Origin: Manduca sexta
Lineage: Eukaryota; Arthropoda; Insecta; Lepidoptera; Sphingidae
DNA: 64,000 nucleotides
Assembly (NCBI RefSeq): GCF_014839805.1
Contig: NC_051123.1
Span: 3,268,727-3,332,726 of the forward strand
Direction of reading: 5' to 3'
Of this stretch, positions 55,463-64,000 are shown one piece after another. The notes beneath the pieces were generated by a model, which worked only from the letters and a program-made list of their open reading frames with translations, made no database searches and had not been told where the DNA came from. A program made the position numbers and the translations under genes. How positions within the stretch are numbered: the first letter of the stretch is position 1; every line of letters begins with the position of its first letter.

Positions 55463-55782
55463 GTAACAATATCAGCTCTGCATTAAATACTTTCCCACTC
55501 CAGGGCACAGCCCCCTCTACTACTGAGAGGAATTAGGCCTTAGTCCACCACGCTGGCCTAGTGCGGATTGGTAGACTTCACACACCCTCAAAATTCCTAT
55601 AGAGACCTTCTCAGGCACGCAAATTTCCTAACCAAGTTTTCCTCCACCTGTAAAACAAGCTATAATTCACAAAGAATACACATAATTTTAGAAAAGTCAG
55701 AGATGTATGCCCTTGGGATTCGAACGTGCCGACATTCGTCTCAGCACTCCATTCCACACCCAACTAGGCTATCGCCGTTTCA
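55463..55782 (-). mobile_element. SINE-A copy 15
   Basis: A full reversed copy, more diverged than most in the body (AATTTCCTAACCAAGTTTTC). Head complement CTAGGCTATCGCCGTTTC lies at the right end. Confidence 0.83.
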
Positions 55783-55971
55783 GATCCAACTATAGCATGG
55801 TGATAATTCCGTCGCCATGATTCGGCTTGATGAATCGCATTTCCACTGCGGACAGTACGCGTCCTGTAATCTGCCTTCTGTTCGTTGAGTGACGCAATGT
55901 CCCTCGTTAGTTAGTAAATTTGATACCAACGCTTTATCCACTAATGTCACCTTTCAGCAGATGTGTAGATA

Positions 55972-55976
55972 CTATT
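55972..55976. repeat. 5-bp target-site duplication, left (CTATT)
   Basis: CTATT precedes the 5' LTR and recurs at 60467-60471 immediately after the 3' LTR, confirming that both ends of the copia element are intact and that no rearrangement has occurred since insertion. Confidence 0.92.
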
Positions 55977-56153
55977 TGTTGGAGATTGTAACCTTCGTCG
56001 TGACTTATTATTTTTTATATGTTCTATTTTTAGAACTAATTGTTTTTTGTTTGCCATAGTTACTTCTCTTTAGTCCGAAATAAACACTCATGTCAATAAC
56101 ATCTTTTTACTAACTTTATTTAATTACTAAGAACATATACCATATTTACAACA
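55977..56153 (+). mobile_element. copia element 5' LTR (177 bp)
   Basis: Begins TGTTG and ends CAACA. It differs from the 3' LTR by one base, in a T run near 56011-56016. A possible TATA-type sequence (TTATAT) is at 56015-56020 and a polyadenylation signal AATAAA is at 56079-56084. It should carry the element's promoter. Confidence 0.95.
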
Positions 56154-56172
56154 CGTTATCAGCACGAACGCT
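56154..56172 (+). promoter_or_regulatory. Primer-binding site of the copia element
   Basis: CGTTATCAGCACGAACGC follows the LTR directly. Its complement, CGTGCTGATAACG, looks like the anticodon arm of an insect tRNA-Ile (CGTGCTAATAACG) with the single mismatch at the wobble position. This suggests priming by an internally cut tRNA, as in Drosophila copia (which uses initiator Met tRNA). The tRNA sequence is from memory. Confidence 0.6.
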
Positions 56173-56265
56173 TAGTTCTTAGTTTTTTTTTTTTTTTTTA
56201 CGTTATTTAGTAAAATAAAGTTGAATATATTTTTTGTGTGACTAGGAAATAGTAATAGTCTGAAA

Positions 56266-57150
56266 ATGTCACATGAATCTGGAGATGTTTCGAGTATGAA
56301 AAATTCCCCTGCGTCGATCACATCTTTTCCATTTCCTTGTTTGAGGATAAAAGATGGATATCCGACTTGGAAGTTCAAGATGCGAAATTACCTTATCCAT
56401 GAGGATTTATGGGAAACAATTAGTGGATACCGAGATGGAGACACAACCCCTGCCTCTACAAAGGTACGCAAAGACGCAAAGGCATTAGCAAAGATATGCT
56501 TATCAGTAGAAGGTGCAGCGATAACCCATATAAGATGTGCGAAAACTGCATCTGCGGCATGGACTTGTTTGCAAAAAGCCTTTGAAGATAAGGGAATAGG
56601 ACGAAGATTATTTTTGGAGCGTAGACTGTACAGGTTGAGTCTATCAGAGTTCAAAAATATTGAACTATATATTAACGCAGTTATGTCAACCGCACAGGAT
56701 CTTGCGGATATTGATGTAGTCATAGAGGACAAGTCTATTGCTGCAATACTTTTGGGAGGTCTAACTCCAAGGTATGAACCTCTCATTATGGCTTTAGAAA
56801 ATTGCAATGTAGACGTGACTACAGAGTTGTTGAAAACAAAACTGCTTAATGAAATGTCCAAAGATGTGGCTACATCATTAGACTCTGTCTTTCATGCGAA
56901 GAAGAAGCCTAAGTCAATGAAGAAGAATATAGTTTGTTATGAGTGCAAGACACCTGGACATAAGAGACCAGACTGTCCACAGAGAAACAAGAAGGAGAAA
57001 GGCAATGCGGTAAATACCAATGATACGATATTTACAAGTCTTAATACTTCTGGAAACCCAAGAAAGGACATAATTTATGTAGATTCAGGTTGTACTAGAC
57101 ACATGACTTCTAGACGGGACTGGTTTCCAGAATATCTCGATACAGAATCA
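56266..57150 (+). CDS. gag: copia gag with zinc knuckle and start of protease
   Basis: The first ATG after a 112-base leader opens the gag-pol frame. Residues about 20-200 form the gag (UBN2-like) region, including PTWKFKMRNYLI near the start. The protein packages element RNA into cytoplasmic particles. A CCHC zinc knuckle, CYECKTPGHKRPDC, lies at residues 224-237 (CX2CX4HX4C), preceded by a Lys-rich stretch. The aspartic protease begins at VDSGC, with catalytic D at residue 273. Shortly after, around 57145, the frame shifts by one base. The uncorrected frame runs on to a stop at 57184-57186 with unrelated residues. A 157-codon antisense ORF (56388-56861) is a shadow. Confidence 0.93.
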
Positions 57151-57153
57151 AGG

Positions 57154-57466
57154 TACTGTTACTGTCGCAAATGGAGAACAGATTAAGTGCTGCGGAATTG
57201 GAAATATTTCAATAAACACGCCCGAGAACGTGGTCAACAATATTAGTGATGTTGCTTATATACCAGATTTGAAAGCTAGTTTGTTATCTGTATATAAAAC
57301 TGTTGAAAAGGGTTTTATTTGTGTTTTTGATAAAAATGGATGTAACTTTTATAAATCTGATACTTTTAATTTTACAGGTGAATCTGTTGCTCATGCCTCG
57401 CCCTGTGGTGGACTGTACGTTTTAGATGGAACTGTAAATGTTTCCGAGAATGTGGCGGATAATTTT
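57154..57466 (+). CDS. pol: copia protease C-terminal part and pre-integrase region
   Basis: This continues the protease in the next frame: VTVANGEQIKCCGIGN, then VAYIPDLKASLLSV, the conserved 'zpD...LLS' end of copia proteases. A short linker follows up to DNF at about 57466, where a second frame change falls in a run of five T (57463-57467). The protease cleaves the gag-pol polyprotein. The segment from about 57154 is open without a stop. Confidence 0.9.
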
Positions 57467-58850
57467 TGACACAAGATGTGCACTCTGGCTGTCAGGATAG
57501 TTATCAAATATGGCATAAGAGGTTAGGACATTTGTGTCGTATAGGCATGAACCAACTGAAAAATCACAAGGTAGGTATAAAGTATACAGGAGTAGATAAA
57601 ACTAGTTGTATCGCTTGCGTGGAAGGTAAACAAGCAAGAAAACCTTTCAAAAGGTTAGCGTTTAATAGGGCTACTTCCCCTTTGGAACTGATCCATATGG
57701 ATTTGATGGGACCGGTGTCTACAACTTCTTTTCAAGGAAATAGATATATGTTGACAATAGTAGACGATTATACGCGAAAAGTGTTTGCTTATTTTATTTC
57801 TTCTAAAACAGAAGTCAAAGATATATTTTGTGTGTTTCAATGTTTTGTTGAAAATCAGTTAGATAAAACAATTAAAGCAATTAGGACTGATGGAGGTAAG
57901 GAGTTCGTGAATAAAGAGTTTGTTGATTATCTTGCTTCAAAAGGTATAGAACATCAAACAACGACGCCTTATAGTCCTCAGCAAGTTGGAGTAGCGGAAC
58001 GCACCCATCGTTCGGTTACAGAAAAGGCAAGAACGTTGCTAGCTGAAAGTTCACTACCGAAAGCATTCTGGGAAGATGCATTCCAAGTTGCCATTTACCT
58101 TAAGAATAGGTCTCCTCATCGAGCCTTAGGTGGACAAATTCCTTATGACAAATGGTATGGACGAAAAGGTGATCTTAGCCATCTAAAAGTCTTTGGTTGT
58201 AGAGCTCTAGTCCATATACCTTCGTGTCACAGAAAAAAATTAGATGTCAAGGCACAGGAAGCAATTTTCGTCGGTTATTCTGAAAATCCAGGCACTTATA
58301 TTTTTAGGGATCCTGCTAACCCACGAAAAGTTATTATATCCAGAGATGCAACCTTTTTTGAAAATTGCTTTACAGCGCTAAAGCAGAAGCAATCTGAGTC
58401 TGTCGCACAGTCAGAATCTATATTGTTATTTGATGAGCAAAAAGAGATTGAGTCTGAGTTTGATCATGACTGTCAATTCTATGACTGTGATGGGAGTATC
58501 AGCCCGGCGGCTGAAGCAACTTTACCAGTAAATCTAGAAAATACAAAAGAGTCAGTGACTCTGGAACAGCGAGAGTCTCTCAGTGACTTAAGGCTGCCTA
58601 GTGTGGAAGAAGTGACAGCGAATTTGGAACAGGAATCGCACCCTGAGCGCAGATACCCTTCCAGAGACAGAAAAACAACAAATTTTTATAAAGCTTACAA
58701 TACGTCAATGGTAGATTCTAATGAACCTACGACATATTACGAAGCTACTCATGCCGATGATGCTGATAAGTGGCAACATGCTATGGTTGATGAGTATAGT
58801 TCCTTAAGGAAACTCCATACATGGAATTTAGTAGATAGACCTAACAAAAG
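57466..58850 (+). CDS. pol: copia integrase
   Basis: Integrase inserts the cDNA into the chromosome. The zinc-binding HHCC domain (gag-pre-integrase) has H17, H22, C48 and C51 (WHKRLGH ... CIACVEGK), numbered from the codon at 57466. The catalytic core has D79 (HMDLMGP), D142 (RTDGGKEF) and E178 (GVAERTHR), which gives the DD35E spacing expected for retroviral-type integrases. Further on, SHLKVFGCRALVHIP is the usual copia C-terminal integrase motif. A variable acidic linker (about residues 300-400) then leads to TWNLVDRPN, the start of the reverse transcriptase region. The frame breaks in an A run near 58846-58849. The codon at 57466 is TTG and is not a start, because the protein is part of the gag-pol polyprotein. 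Confidence 0.95.
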
Positions 58851-60155
58851 GTTATACCATGTAAATGGATTTACAAAATTAAAAGGGATGCTTATGGTAA
58901 TATTACCAAGTATAAAGCGAGACTCGTCGTCAAAGGTTTTCATCAAGTTGAAAGTGTAGACTACAAGGAGACGTTCGCACCAGTGATTCGTCATTCTTCC
59001 CTCCGCACGTTGTTTGCGATAGCTGCAGATATGAAGTTGAGAATGAAGCACTTAGATGTCGATACAGCTTTCCTTAACGGAGATTTAGAAGAAGAAGTTT
59101 TCATGGAGCAACCTCTTGGTTTTATTCAAAAGGGTAAAGAAAACAAAGTTTGTTTATTGAAGAAATCTCTTTACGGTCTTAAACAGGCACCGCGAGCTTG
59201 GAATAAAAAGTTAAATGAAACGCTTTCTAAAATAGGTTTCATAGGAACTCCTTCCGAACCTTGTGTGTATACTAAACTTTTTGGTAAAGAACTTGTAATA
59301 TTAGGAATTTTTGTTGATGACATAATAGTCTTCTTTAATTCTGATTTGACATTTGACACTGTCAAGAATGATTTGTCGAAATATTTTTCATTAAAAGATC
59401 TCGGAATACTGAAATGTTATTTGGGACTACAAGTTGAAAGTGATTCCGAGAGTATAAGGTTGAACCAGCGAAATTATATTCTTTCTATATTAGAAAAATT
59501 TAATATGAAGGATTGTAAGGCCGTGGATACTCCATTAATTAAAAAGAATATGGAAAAAAGAATGGATGGTCAAGTCGGTGAGTCTTATCCTTATCAGAAT
59601 TTAATAGGATGCCTCATGTATCTAGCGGTAAACACACGACCAGACATCGCTTACGCCACGAGCTATTTAAGTCAATTTAATACGTGTTTTACTAAAGAAC
59701 ACTGGAATGCTGCTAAAAGGATTCTGCAATACCTGAAAGGTACCCTAAACTATTCATTGGTTTACAGGAAGAATAGAGAACCTTTAAAGGGTTTTTGTGA
59801 CGCAGACTGGGCAAACTGTCCAATTGACAGAAGGTCATACACCGGTTATGTTTACAAGTTAAGTGGAGGTCCAGTATCATGGGAATCCAAGAAGCAACCT
59901 ACTGTTGCGTTAAGTTCGGCCGAGTCAGAATATATGGCATTAGCGTCTGCCACGAAGGAAGCGTGTTACTTACGTCGGTTTATATACGAGATAACAGGTA
60001 TACTTTGTTCAGTTAACTTAGCTTCTGACAGCCAAAGTGCCATTAATCTTGTTCGAAATCCTGTACACCACAGCAGGACGAAGCATATAGATACTAGGTT
60101 TCACTTTATTAGGGAAAAGGTATCTAATAATATTGTTAAGTTAGAATATATAAAA
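58851..60155 (+). CDS. pol: copia reverse transcriptase and RNase H
   Basis: The frame is open from 58851, well before the first ATG at 59031. It opens with PCKWIYKIKRDAYG and YKARLVVKGF, both copia RT landmarks. Next come LDVDTAFLNGDLEEEV (first catalytic Asp), LYGLKQAPRAW and the active-site box FVDD (59310-59321, usually YVDD in this group). RNase H follows, with CDADWAN, SSAESEYMAL and ASDSQSA holding the acidic residues and KHIDTRFHFIRE near the end. Together these copy element RNA into DNA inside the particle. A one-base loss in an A run near 60152-60155 shifts the frame just before the last ~29 codons. Confidence 0.95.
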
Positions 60156-60244
60156 GTAACGATATGCCTGCTGATGTACTAACGAAGGCCCTCGGACCTC
60201 TAGCACACAAACGATGTGTAGTTAACTTAGGTTTAGAAACTTAA
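60156..60244 (+). CDS. pol: copia RNase H C-terminal tail
   Basis: In the next frame the protein continues with NDMPADVLTKALG, the standard C-terminal motif of copia RNase H, and ends at TAA (60242-60244). In the uncorrected frame a stop comes at 60180-60182. The presence of the proper ending a few bases past the shift argues that the frame change is a single recent event or an assembly error. Confidence 0.88.
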
Positions 60245-60279
60245 TTATTTTATTTGTTTTGTTTCTGTCACAACTGCGA

Positions 60280-60290
60280 TTAAGGGCGGC
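60280..60290 (+). promoter_or_regulatory. Polypurine tract of the copia element
   Basis: TTAAGGGCGGC lies directly before the 3' LTR. It is the expected plus-strand priming site, although two C bases interrupt the purines. Confidence 0.75.
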
Positions 60291-60466
60291 TGTTGGAGAT
60301 TGTAACCTTCGTCGTGACTTATTATTTTTATATGTTCTATTTTTAGAACTAATTGTTTTTTGTTTGCCATAGTTACTTCTCTTTAGTCCGAAATAAACAC
60401 TCATGTCAATAACATCTTTTTACTAACTTTATTTAATTACTAAGAACATATACCATATTTACAACA
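60291..60466 (+). mobile_element. copia element 3' LTR (176 bp)
   Basis: The same sequence as the 5' LTR except for one T fewer in a T run. AATAAA is at 60392-60397. It is followed by the right copy of the CTATT duplication (60467-60471). Confidence 0.95.
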
Positions 60467-60476
60467 CTATTATAGA

Positions 60477-60761
60477 TCTATATATATAAAAATGAATCCT
60501 TATTTCCCTTGGTCACGCTATCACGCGTGAACAGCTGGACCGATTTTCCTATTTTTTTTGTTGTGTTTGTTATTGTCAGGAGAAGGTTCTTATGAAAGAA
60601 AAAATTCAAAACATTGCGCGGAAAATTAGAAAATTTAAGAAAACTTAACGATAATATTAATTTTACATAAGTGTCAATGGTTTGAAATAACTTTCAGCGA
60701 TCGACAGAATGCGCGCGTGCTTGCCTAATTAAGACAGGACAACGTCTGTCGAGTTAGCTAG
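60477..60761 (+). mobile_element. Non-autonomous Helitron, second copy, 285 bp
   Basis: Starts TCTATATATATAAAAATG after an A and ends GTTAGCTAG before a T. A hairpin-capable GACAG...CTGTC lies shortly before the end. It is similar along its length to 49467-49728, with some small insertions. Only five bases separate it from the copia target duplication, so copia landed almost at its edge. Confidence 0.8.
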
Positions 60762-61570
60762 TATTTAAATATAAAAGATTCTAGTAGAAGGTTTCATGCT
60801 ATTTCGAGCCCTAATTTATAATATCTCAAGGTGTCGAATGCCATGTTGTTCTTTCTAATTTGAAATTTCGTATATTGCTTTTAATTTATTGTTGTAAGAT
60901 ACACTACATATTATAGCATACAACAATTCAATAAGCATCCGATATGTATGCGAATAATAACTATAAATATATGTTACGCGCCGCTATCCTAGCCGATGAC
61001 ATCGGGCGTTTCCGGAAGTATTCGGCTGCGCGGGCAGGCTGGCAGAAGAGAAGATATGTCACGCGGCGACTATTCTATTATTATTCTCTCTGGCTGGACG
61101 TTGTCAAAAGAATGTTTAAAATTGTATTCTGTAATTATTTTGCTAATATAATGTTTACTGTAAAAAGAGCGTTTTACATTCAGAAGTGGGATTATACAAA
61201 TGATAATTTGAAGTTACATTGAATTCGAATGTGAAGAGAACTATCGGAATAAATCTGTGATGAATCATTGAATGCCAAAATTAAAATTATCAGATTCTCA
61301 GATTTTAGTTACCATGGTAACGTCTACGTCTGTTGAAGTAAATATGTTGGGAATGCATATGGAATTGATGTCTGCACATTAGTACGATTCACGACATTCA
61401 TAACAAAAACTTCGTTATGCCTGCTGCTTGGCTCACTGGAGAGGGTGTTTTCTTAGAAACTAAATCATTGGAGACAGGAATGACTGGAGTCATGTGAAGT
61501 CAAATCGGTGGCGCAACACTTCAGGCTGACAATGCGAACGTGCGTAACTGTTTATTTTATTTAATCTGAT
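60762..61570. other. No gene supported; GC-rich patch at 60975-61070
   Basis: A 92-codon ORF from 60944 includes a GC-rich middle (encoding RAAILADDIGRFRKYSAARA) that stands out from AT-rich flanks. I recognise no domain. It might be a decayed coding exon or a scrap of a transposable element. No splice or start evidence decides. Confidence 0.25.
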
Positions 61571-61788
61571 CTGTCTGTGGCCGTGAGCCTTTTGATAATA
61601 TTCTATCTGCAGCCATGACCATTCTGATCATATTCTGTCTGTAGCCATGACCATTCTGGTCATATTCTGTCTGTAACCATGAGCATTCTGATCATATTCT
61701 GTCTGTAGTCATGAGCATTCTGATCATATTCTGTCTGTGGTCATGAGCCTTCTGATCATATTCTGTCTGTAGCCATGAGCATTCTGAT
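61571..61788 (+). repeat. 32-bp minisatellite, about seven copies
   Basis: Units start at 61571, 61603, 61635, 61667, 61699, 61731 and 61763, an exact 32-base period. The consensus begins CTGTCTGTAGCCATGAG and ends CATTCTGATCATATT. The last unit is cut by a TA-flanked element, and TCAGAACATACTCTGTCTG at 62155-62173 looks like the continuation on the far side. Confidence 0.93.
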
Positions 61789-61790
61789 TA

Positions 61791-62150
61791 GTGTTACTAG
61801 GTCCTATTTGTTTGAAATCGGGCAACAGGTAAAACAAATCGGGATCCAGGTAGAAGGTCGAAACACAAAAAAATACTGCAAGTCATGCTAATGTTGGTTT
61901 TCATTGCAATTTCTGTTTTAACATCGAATCATAGATCACGGTACAGTCGCGTCTCTAAACAACAGAACAAAATAAAATTATACCTACAGGGCTAGTGATG
62001 TGATGTGTTGTTTATTTTTGATAATAATGTCTTTTGATAAATTTATTGATTTTCGGGACATTTAATGTCCCAATCAGTCGCAAATCGGGACGCGTCTCCA
62101 GAACTCTGATAACCGGGATATTCCGCGCACATCGAGACACCTGGTAACAC
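61791..62150. mobile_element. TA-flanked MITE, 360 bp, inside the minisatellite
   Basis: Ends are inverted repeats: GTGTTACTAGGT on the left and ACCTGGTAACAC on the right (11 of 12 bases pair). TA stands on both sides (61789-61790, 62151-62152). A TA duplication points to Tc1/mariner-like mobilisation. Alternatively the TA belongs to the terminal repeat (TAGTGTTAC), as in some hAT elements, but then no 8-bp duplication is visible. There is no transposase frame. Confidence 0.7.
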
Positions 62151-62152
62151 TA

Positions 62153-63157
62153 CGTCAGAACATACTCTGTCTGATTTGACTGCTTTATTTTACTGATTTG
62201 CTTCATTAATTCTGTTTTACTTAATTTCTTTTCTGTTTTTCTATTTCTGTTTCTGGTTTAGTGTTTATATTTAATTATAAACTATATATAATATCTGTGA
62301 ATTCATTAATCTTACATGGAAAGCTTACAGTCTGACATAAAGAGATTAAGCTACAATATACGGCAGGAGTACAATATTATGTGATTTGTGGTATACGAGG
62401 TTCCAAAATCCAGTCAACTGTGTTGATGTATAAATGCAATTTAGGAAAACAGAGTAAAGAAAATAAGACAGAGCAAACGTTGTTGTTTAGAAATGTAATA
62501 TAATAATATAATATAACATACATATCTTCTGTTCCAGATACCCTCACTGATCTGGTTTGGAGCATGATAAAAAACTATTCTGTCTGTACTTGGACTCGGG
62601 ATAAATTGAAAAGCACTGGCTTATTAATTGAAATGTTTGGTATTCTTATATAGCACTTACGCAATGGCTCTGAAAAATTGATGCTCTCTAAGTATACTAA
62701 TGAGGTACAATATGTGAGCAATATTTCTGCGAATGAATAAGGGTACAATATGGTGACTCTGAAATGGTATACTGGATTGTGTTGCCGTACTAGCTGTAAC
62801 ACTAAGCTTGGTTGGTTAACCTTCGCTCAATTTTTTTATAAACAGTGGGAATGGTAATCTGAGATTGCAAAAACATTTGTATTTGTCTTTGAGTATTCCT
62901 GCAATTTTGAAGTGTACCATGGTGGTGGTGGTGGTTTATTGTTGGTAATAACATTATGAACAAAAAAAAAGTAAAATATCAGATAAAACCTTACGACTGA
63001 CATCTATTATACTGCTTATGATAAGTTATTTTCTGTTAACCTGTTTAGTTGTAGAAATATATTAACCGTGGTTTTATCGAGCAGACATGCACAAGGAATT
63101 CTTTTGATTTTAGTGGGTCATTAGAAGCTGATGTTTTAATCAAATAGTTAAAAAAGT
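62153..63157. other. No gene seen
   Basis: About 1 kb, AT-rich. It contains a short GGT repeat at 62921-62937 and a CTGTTTT/CTGATTT-rich stretch at 62160-62260, which may be a degraded edge of the minisatellite. Confidence 0.4.
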
Positions 63158-63478
63158 ATGTTTAGAGTTCAGTTATTGTCATTTTGTATATATGTAATTA
63201 TATGGCGAGAAATTACAAGTAGTGTTATAATAATAAAAAAAGTTGAAACATATTCGGTAGAAGTAGCGACGGATGCGTGCTTCAGTATCGATACTATTTA
63301 CGGAGCCCAATTTACGGAATGTAATATTGACATTACCGAAAATTATGTACAAATCCTGGTTCCAATGAGTTGCCAACATTGTGTAATGCATATGAAAATT
63401 GCTGTAGTTGTTTTTATTCCATGTTGGCCATGTTCTCTCTGTGCTGGTTGTTTATATAAGCGGAACATACACGTGTAG
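63158..63478 (+). CDS. Unassigned ORF, 106 codons, possibly secreted or membrane
   Basis: I do not recognise this protein. The ATG is preceded by AAAAAAGT, an acceptable insect start context. Residues 1-20 are hydrophobic (MFRVQLLSFCIYVIIWREIT) and could be a signal peptide. A second hydrophobic, cysteine-rich segment near the C-terminus (VVVFIPCWPCSLCAGCL) could be a membrane span. Seven of its eight cysteines lie in the last third. An antisense ORF of 70 codons overlaps it, so chance remains the simplest explanation in AT-rich DNA. No splice sites or neighbours support it. Confidence 0.2.
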   Translation: MFRVQLLSFCIYVIIWREITSSVIIIKKVETYSVEVATDACFSIDTIYGAQFTECNIDITENYVQILVPMSCQHCVMHMKIAVVVFIPCWPCSLCAGCLYKRNIHV

Positions 63479-64000
63479 CTAACGCTGTACTTGAGTAGTG
63501 TAATTGTAAATCACATGTCTCCACATCGGCTTCGATCGCCAGTGACAGTTTTTATAAACACTGGGGTAACGGTTAAGCCTGCTGGTTCTCTTAGTTGAAT
63601 CTGGTCCAGTGTCTTGGTTATGCCTGCGATATAGAATCACTTTAGCGAGGACTTTGTAGATATTTGACATCAAGTTGTAGACCTATAGTTATTTATTCAA
63701 ACTGTTAAGATTTATAGTCTTCTTAGAGTTTCTTATATTTTAAATAATATCCCATTTAGGAAGTGTCTTGACACACGTGGCTTAACTGACTATTCGACTC
63801 ATAGTTACGGGGTAGGCTGCGCTTTCAATTGGTTTTCTGTTATAACAAACGAAAGTTTTGAAGATCCCGAGATCTCTGTCGTCTTTTTAGTTGTTTCGTC
63901 CGATTTGATCTTGAATGTTGCTATGCTCTCTGGAGTCCGTCATTCATCGAACATATTCAGAGATTGGTGAGAGAGCCCAGAAGCAGTTTCTGTATCATTT
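63479..64000. other. No gene seen to the window edge
   Basis: No repeat or coding region was recognised. Base composition becomes less AT-rich toward the end, which could mean an exon or promoter beyond the window. Confidence 0.3.

Larger units (their letters stand above)
55977..60466 (+). mobile_element. Full-length Ty1/copia LTR retrotransposon, 4490 bp
   Basis: Both LTRs, a primer-binding site, gag, protease, integrase, reverse transcriptase, RNase H and a polypurine tract are present in the order that defines Ty1/copia (integrase before reverse transcriptase). There is no env-like frame. One-base frame changes near 57145, 57465, 58850 and 60155 split the gag-pol frame. The first is a net one-base gain and the others are one-base losses in T or A runs. 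Almost identical LTRs imply a recent insertion. It sits about 195 bp right of a SINE-A and directly left of a Helitron-like element. Confidence 0.95.

Noticed and set aside
56388..56861. 157-codon ORF antisense to gag
   Set aside because: A shadow of the gag frame with no motif of its own.
55977..60466. Endogenous retrovirus
   Set aside because: Integrase precedes reverse transcriptase, there is no env frame and the RT box is of copia type, so this is a Ty1/copia retrotransposon.
61571..61788. CRISPR-like array with regular 32-bp spacing
   Set aside because: The whole unit repeats with no unique spacers, and the context is an insect nuclear genome. It is a minisatellite.
1..64000. A new defence, biosynthetic or regulatory system
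   Set aside because: I looked on both strands for clustered host-type genes and found none. Organised coding content is limited to transposable elements.

Overview
The window reads as gene-poor, AT-rich insect nuclear DNA, most likely from a moth or butterfly. The evidence is the repeat content: tRNA-derived SINEs of a type widespread in Lepidoptera, RTE-type LINE tails ending in GATGAT repeats, CTAG-ending Helitron-like elements, and repeats whose 3' ends carry CTTACCATCAGG followed by an A-rich tail. No rRNA, functional tRNA, CRISPR array or operon is visible, and no complete host gene could be supported. The family labels used below are local to this annotation: SINE-A (tRNA-like head GCGGCGATAGCCTAGTTGG), SINE-B (head GTGGCGTAGTTGT, box B GGTTCGAATCCC), SINE-C (one copy), LepR1 (begins near CTCTCATATGTGAGAG), LepR2 (contains GCCGGCCTGTTGG), LepE, LepF, LepG (ends CAGTGGC) and LepH (ends GCTAGT).

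Layout. 0-10 kb: LepR1 interrupted by a SINE-A; a SINE-A interrupted by a GC-rich poly-A element; two SINE-B fragments; a hAT-type MITE (6785-7169); a 179-bp duplication; and a 161-bp tandem array. 10-20 kb: several SINE-A copies, another LepR1 interrupted by SINE-A, a complete SINE-C, and a SINE-A interrupted by a long foldback MITE with TTAA duplications (19619-19975). 20-36 kb: sparse repeats, one candidate host exon on the minus strand (22277-22513), a hAT-type MITE with a perfect 8-bp duplication (25137-25382), an RTE LINE tail (33486-33741) and a CpG-rich patch with a small MADF-like start (34345-34600). 36-52 kb: two well-preserved SINE-B copies plus a third carrying a perfect palindrome, a 148-bp triple tandem repeat, a Helitron-like element with a clean A^T junction (49467-49728), and two almost identical 177-bp MITEs (39952-40128 and 51946-52122).

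52-61 kb is the richest part. A decayed PIF/Harbinger DNA transposon (52644-54560) keeps its terminal inverted repeats and the N- and C-terminal remnants of its transposase. It is followed by a second TTAA foldback MITE and by a full-length Ty1/copia LTR retrotransposon (55977-60466). The copia element has 177/176-bp LTRs differing by one base in a T run, a 5-bp CTATT duplication, and gag, protease, integrase, reverse transcriptase and RNase H in canonical order, split by four one-base frame changes. A second Helitron-like element abuts its 3' side.

61-64 kb holds a 32-bp minisatellite apparently split by a TA-flanked MITE, and one unassigned short ORF.

The genes here do not work together as a host pathway. 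The coherent coding system is the copia element; the rest are non-autonomous elements that depend on enzymes encoded elsewhere. I did not find a novel host or defence system. The most notable observations are the very young copia with a primer-binding site resembling a tRNA-Ile anticodon arm, the recent non-autonomous families caught in nested insertions, and the Harbinger remnant.
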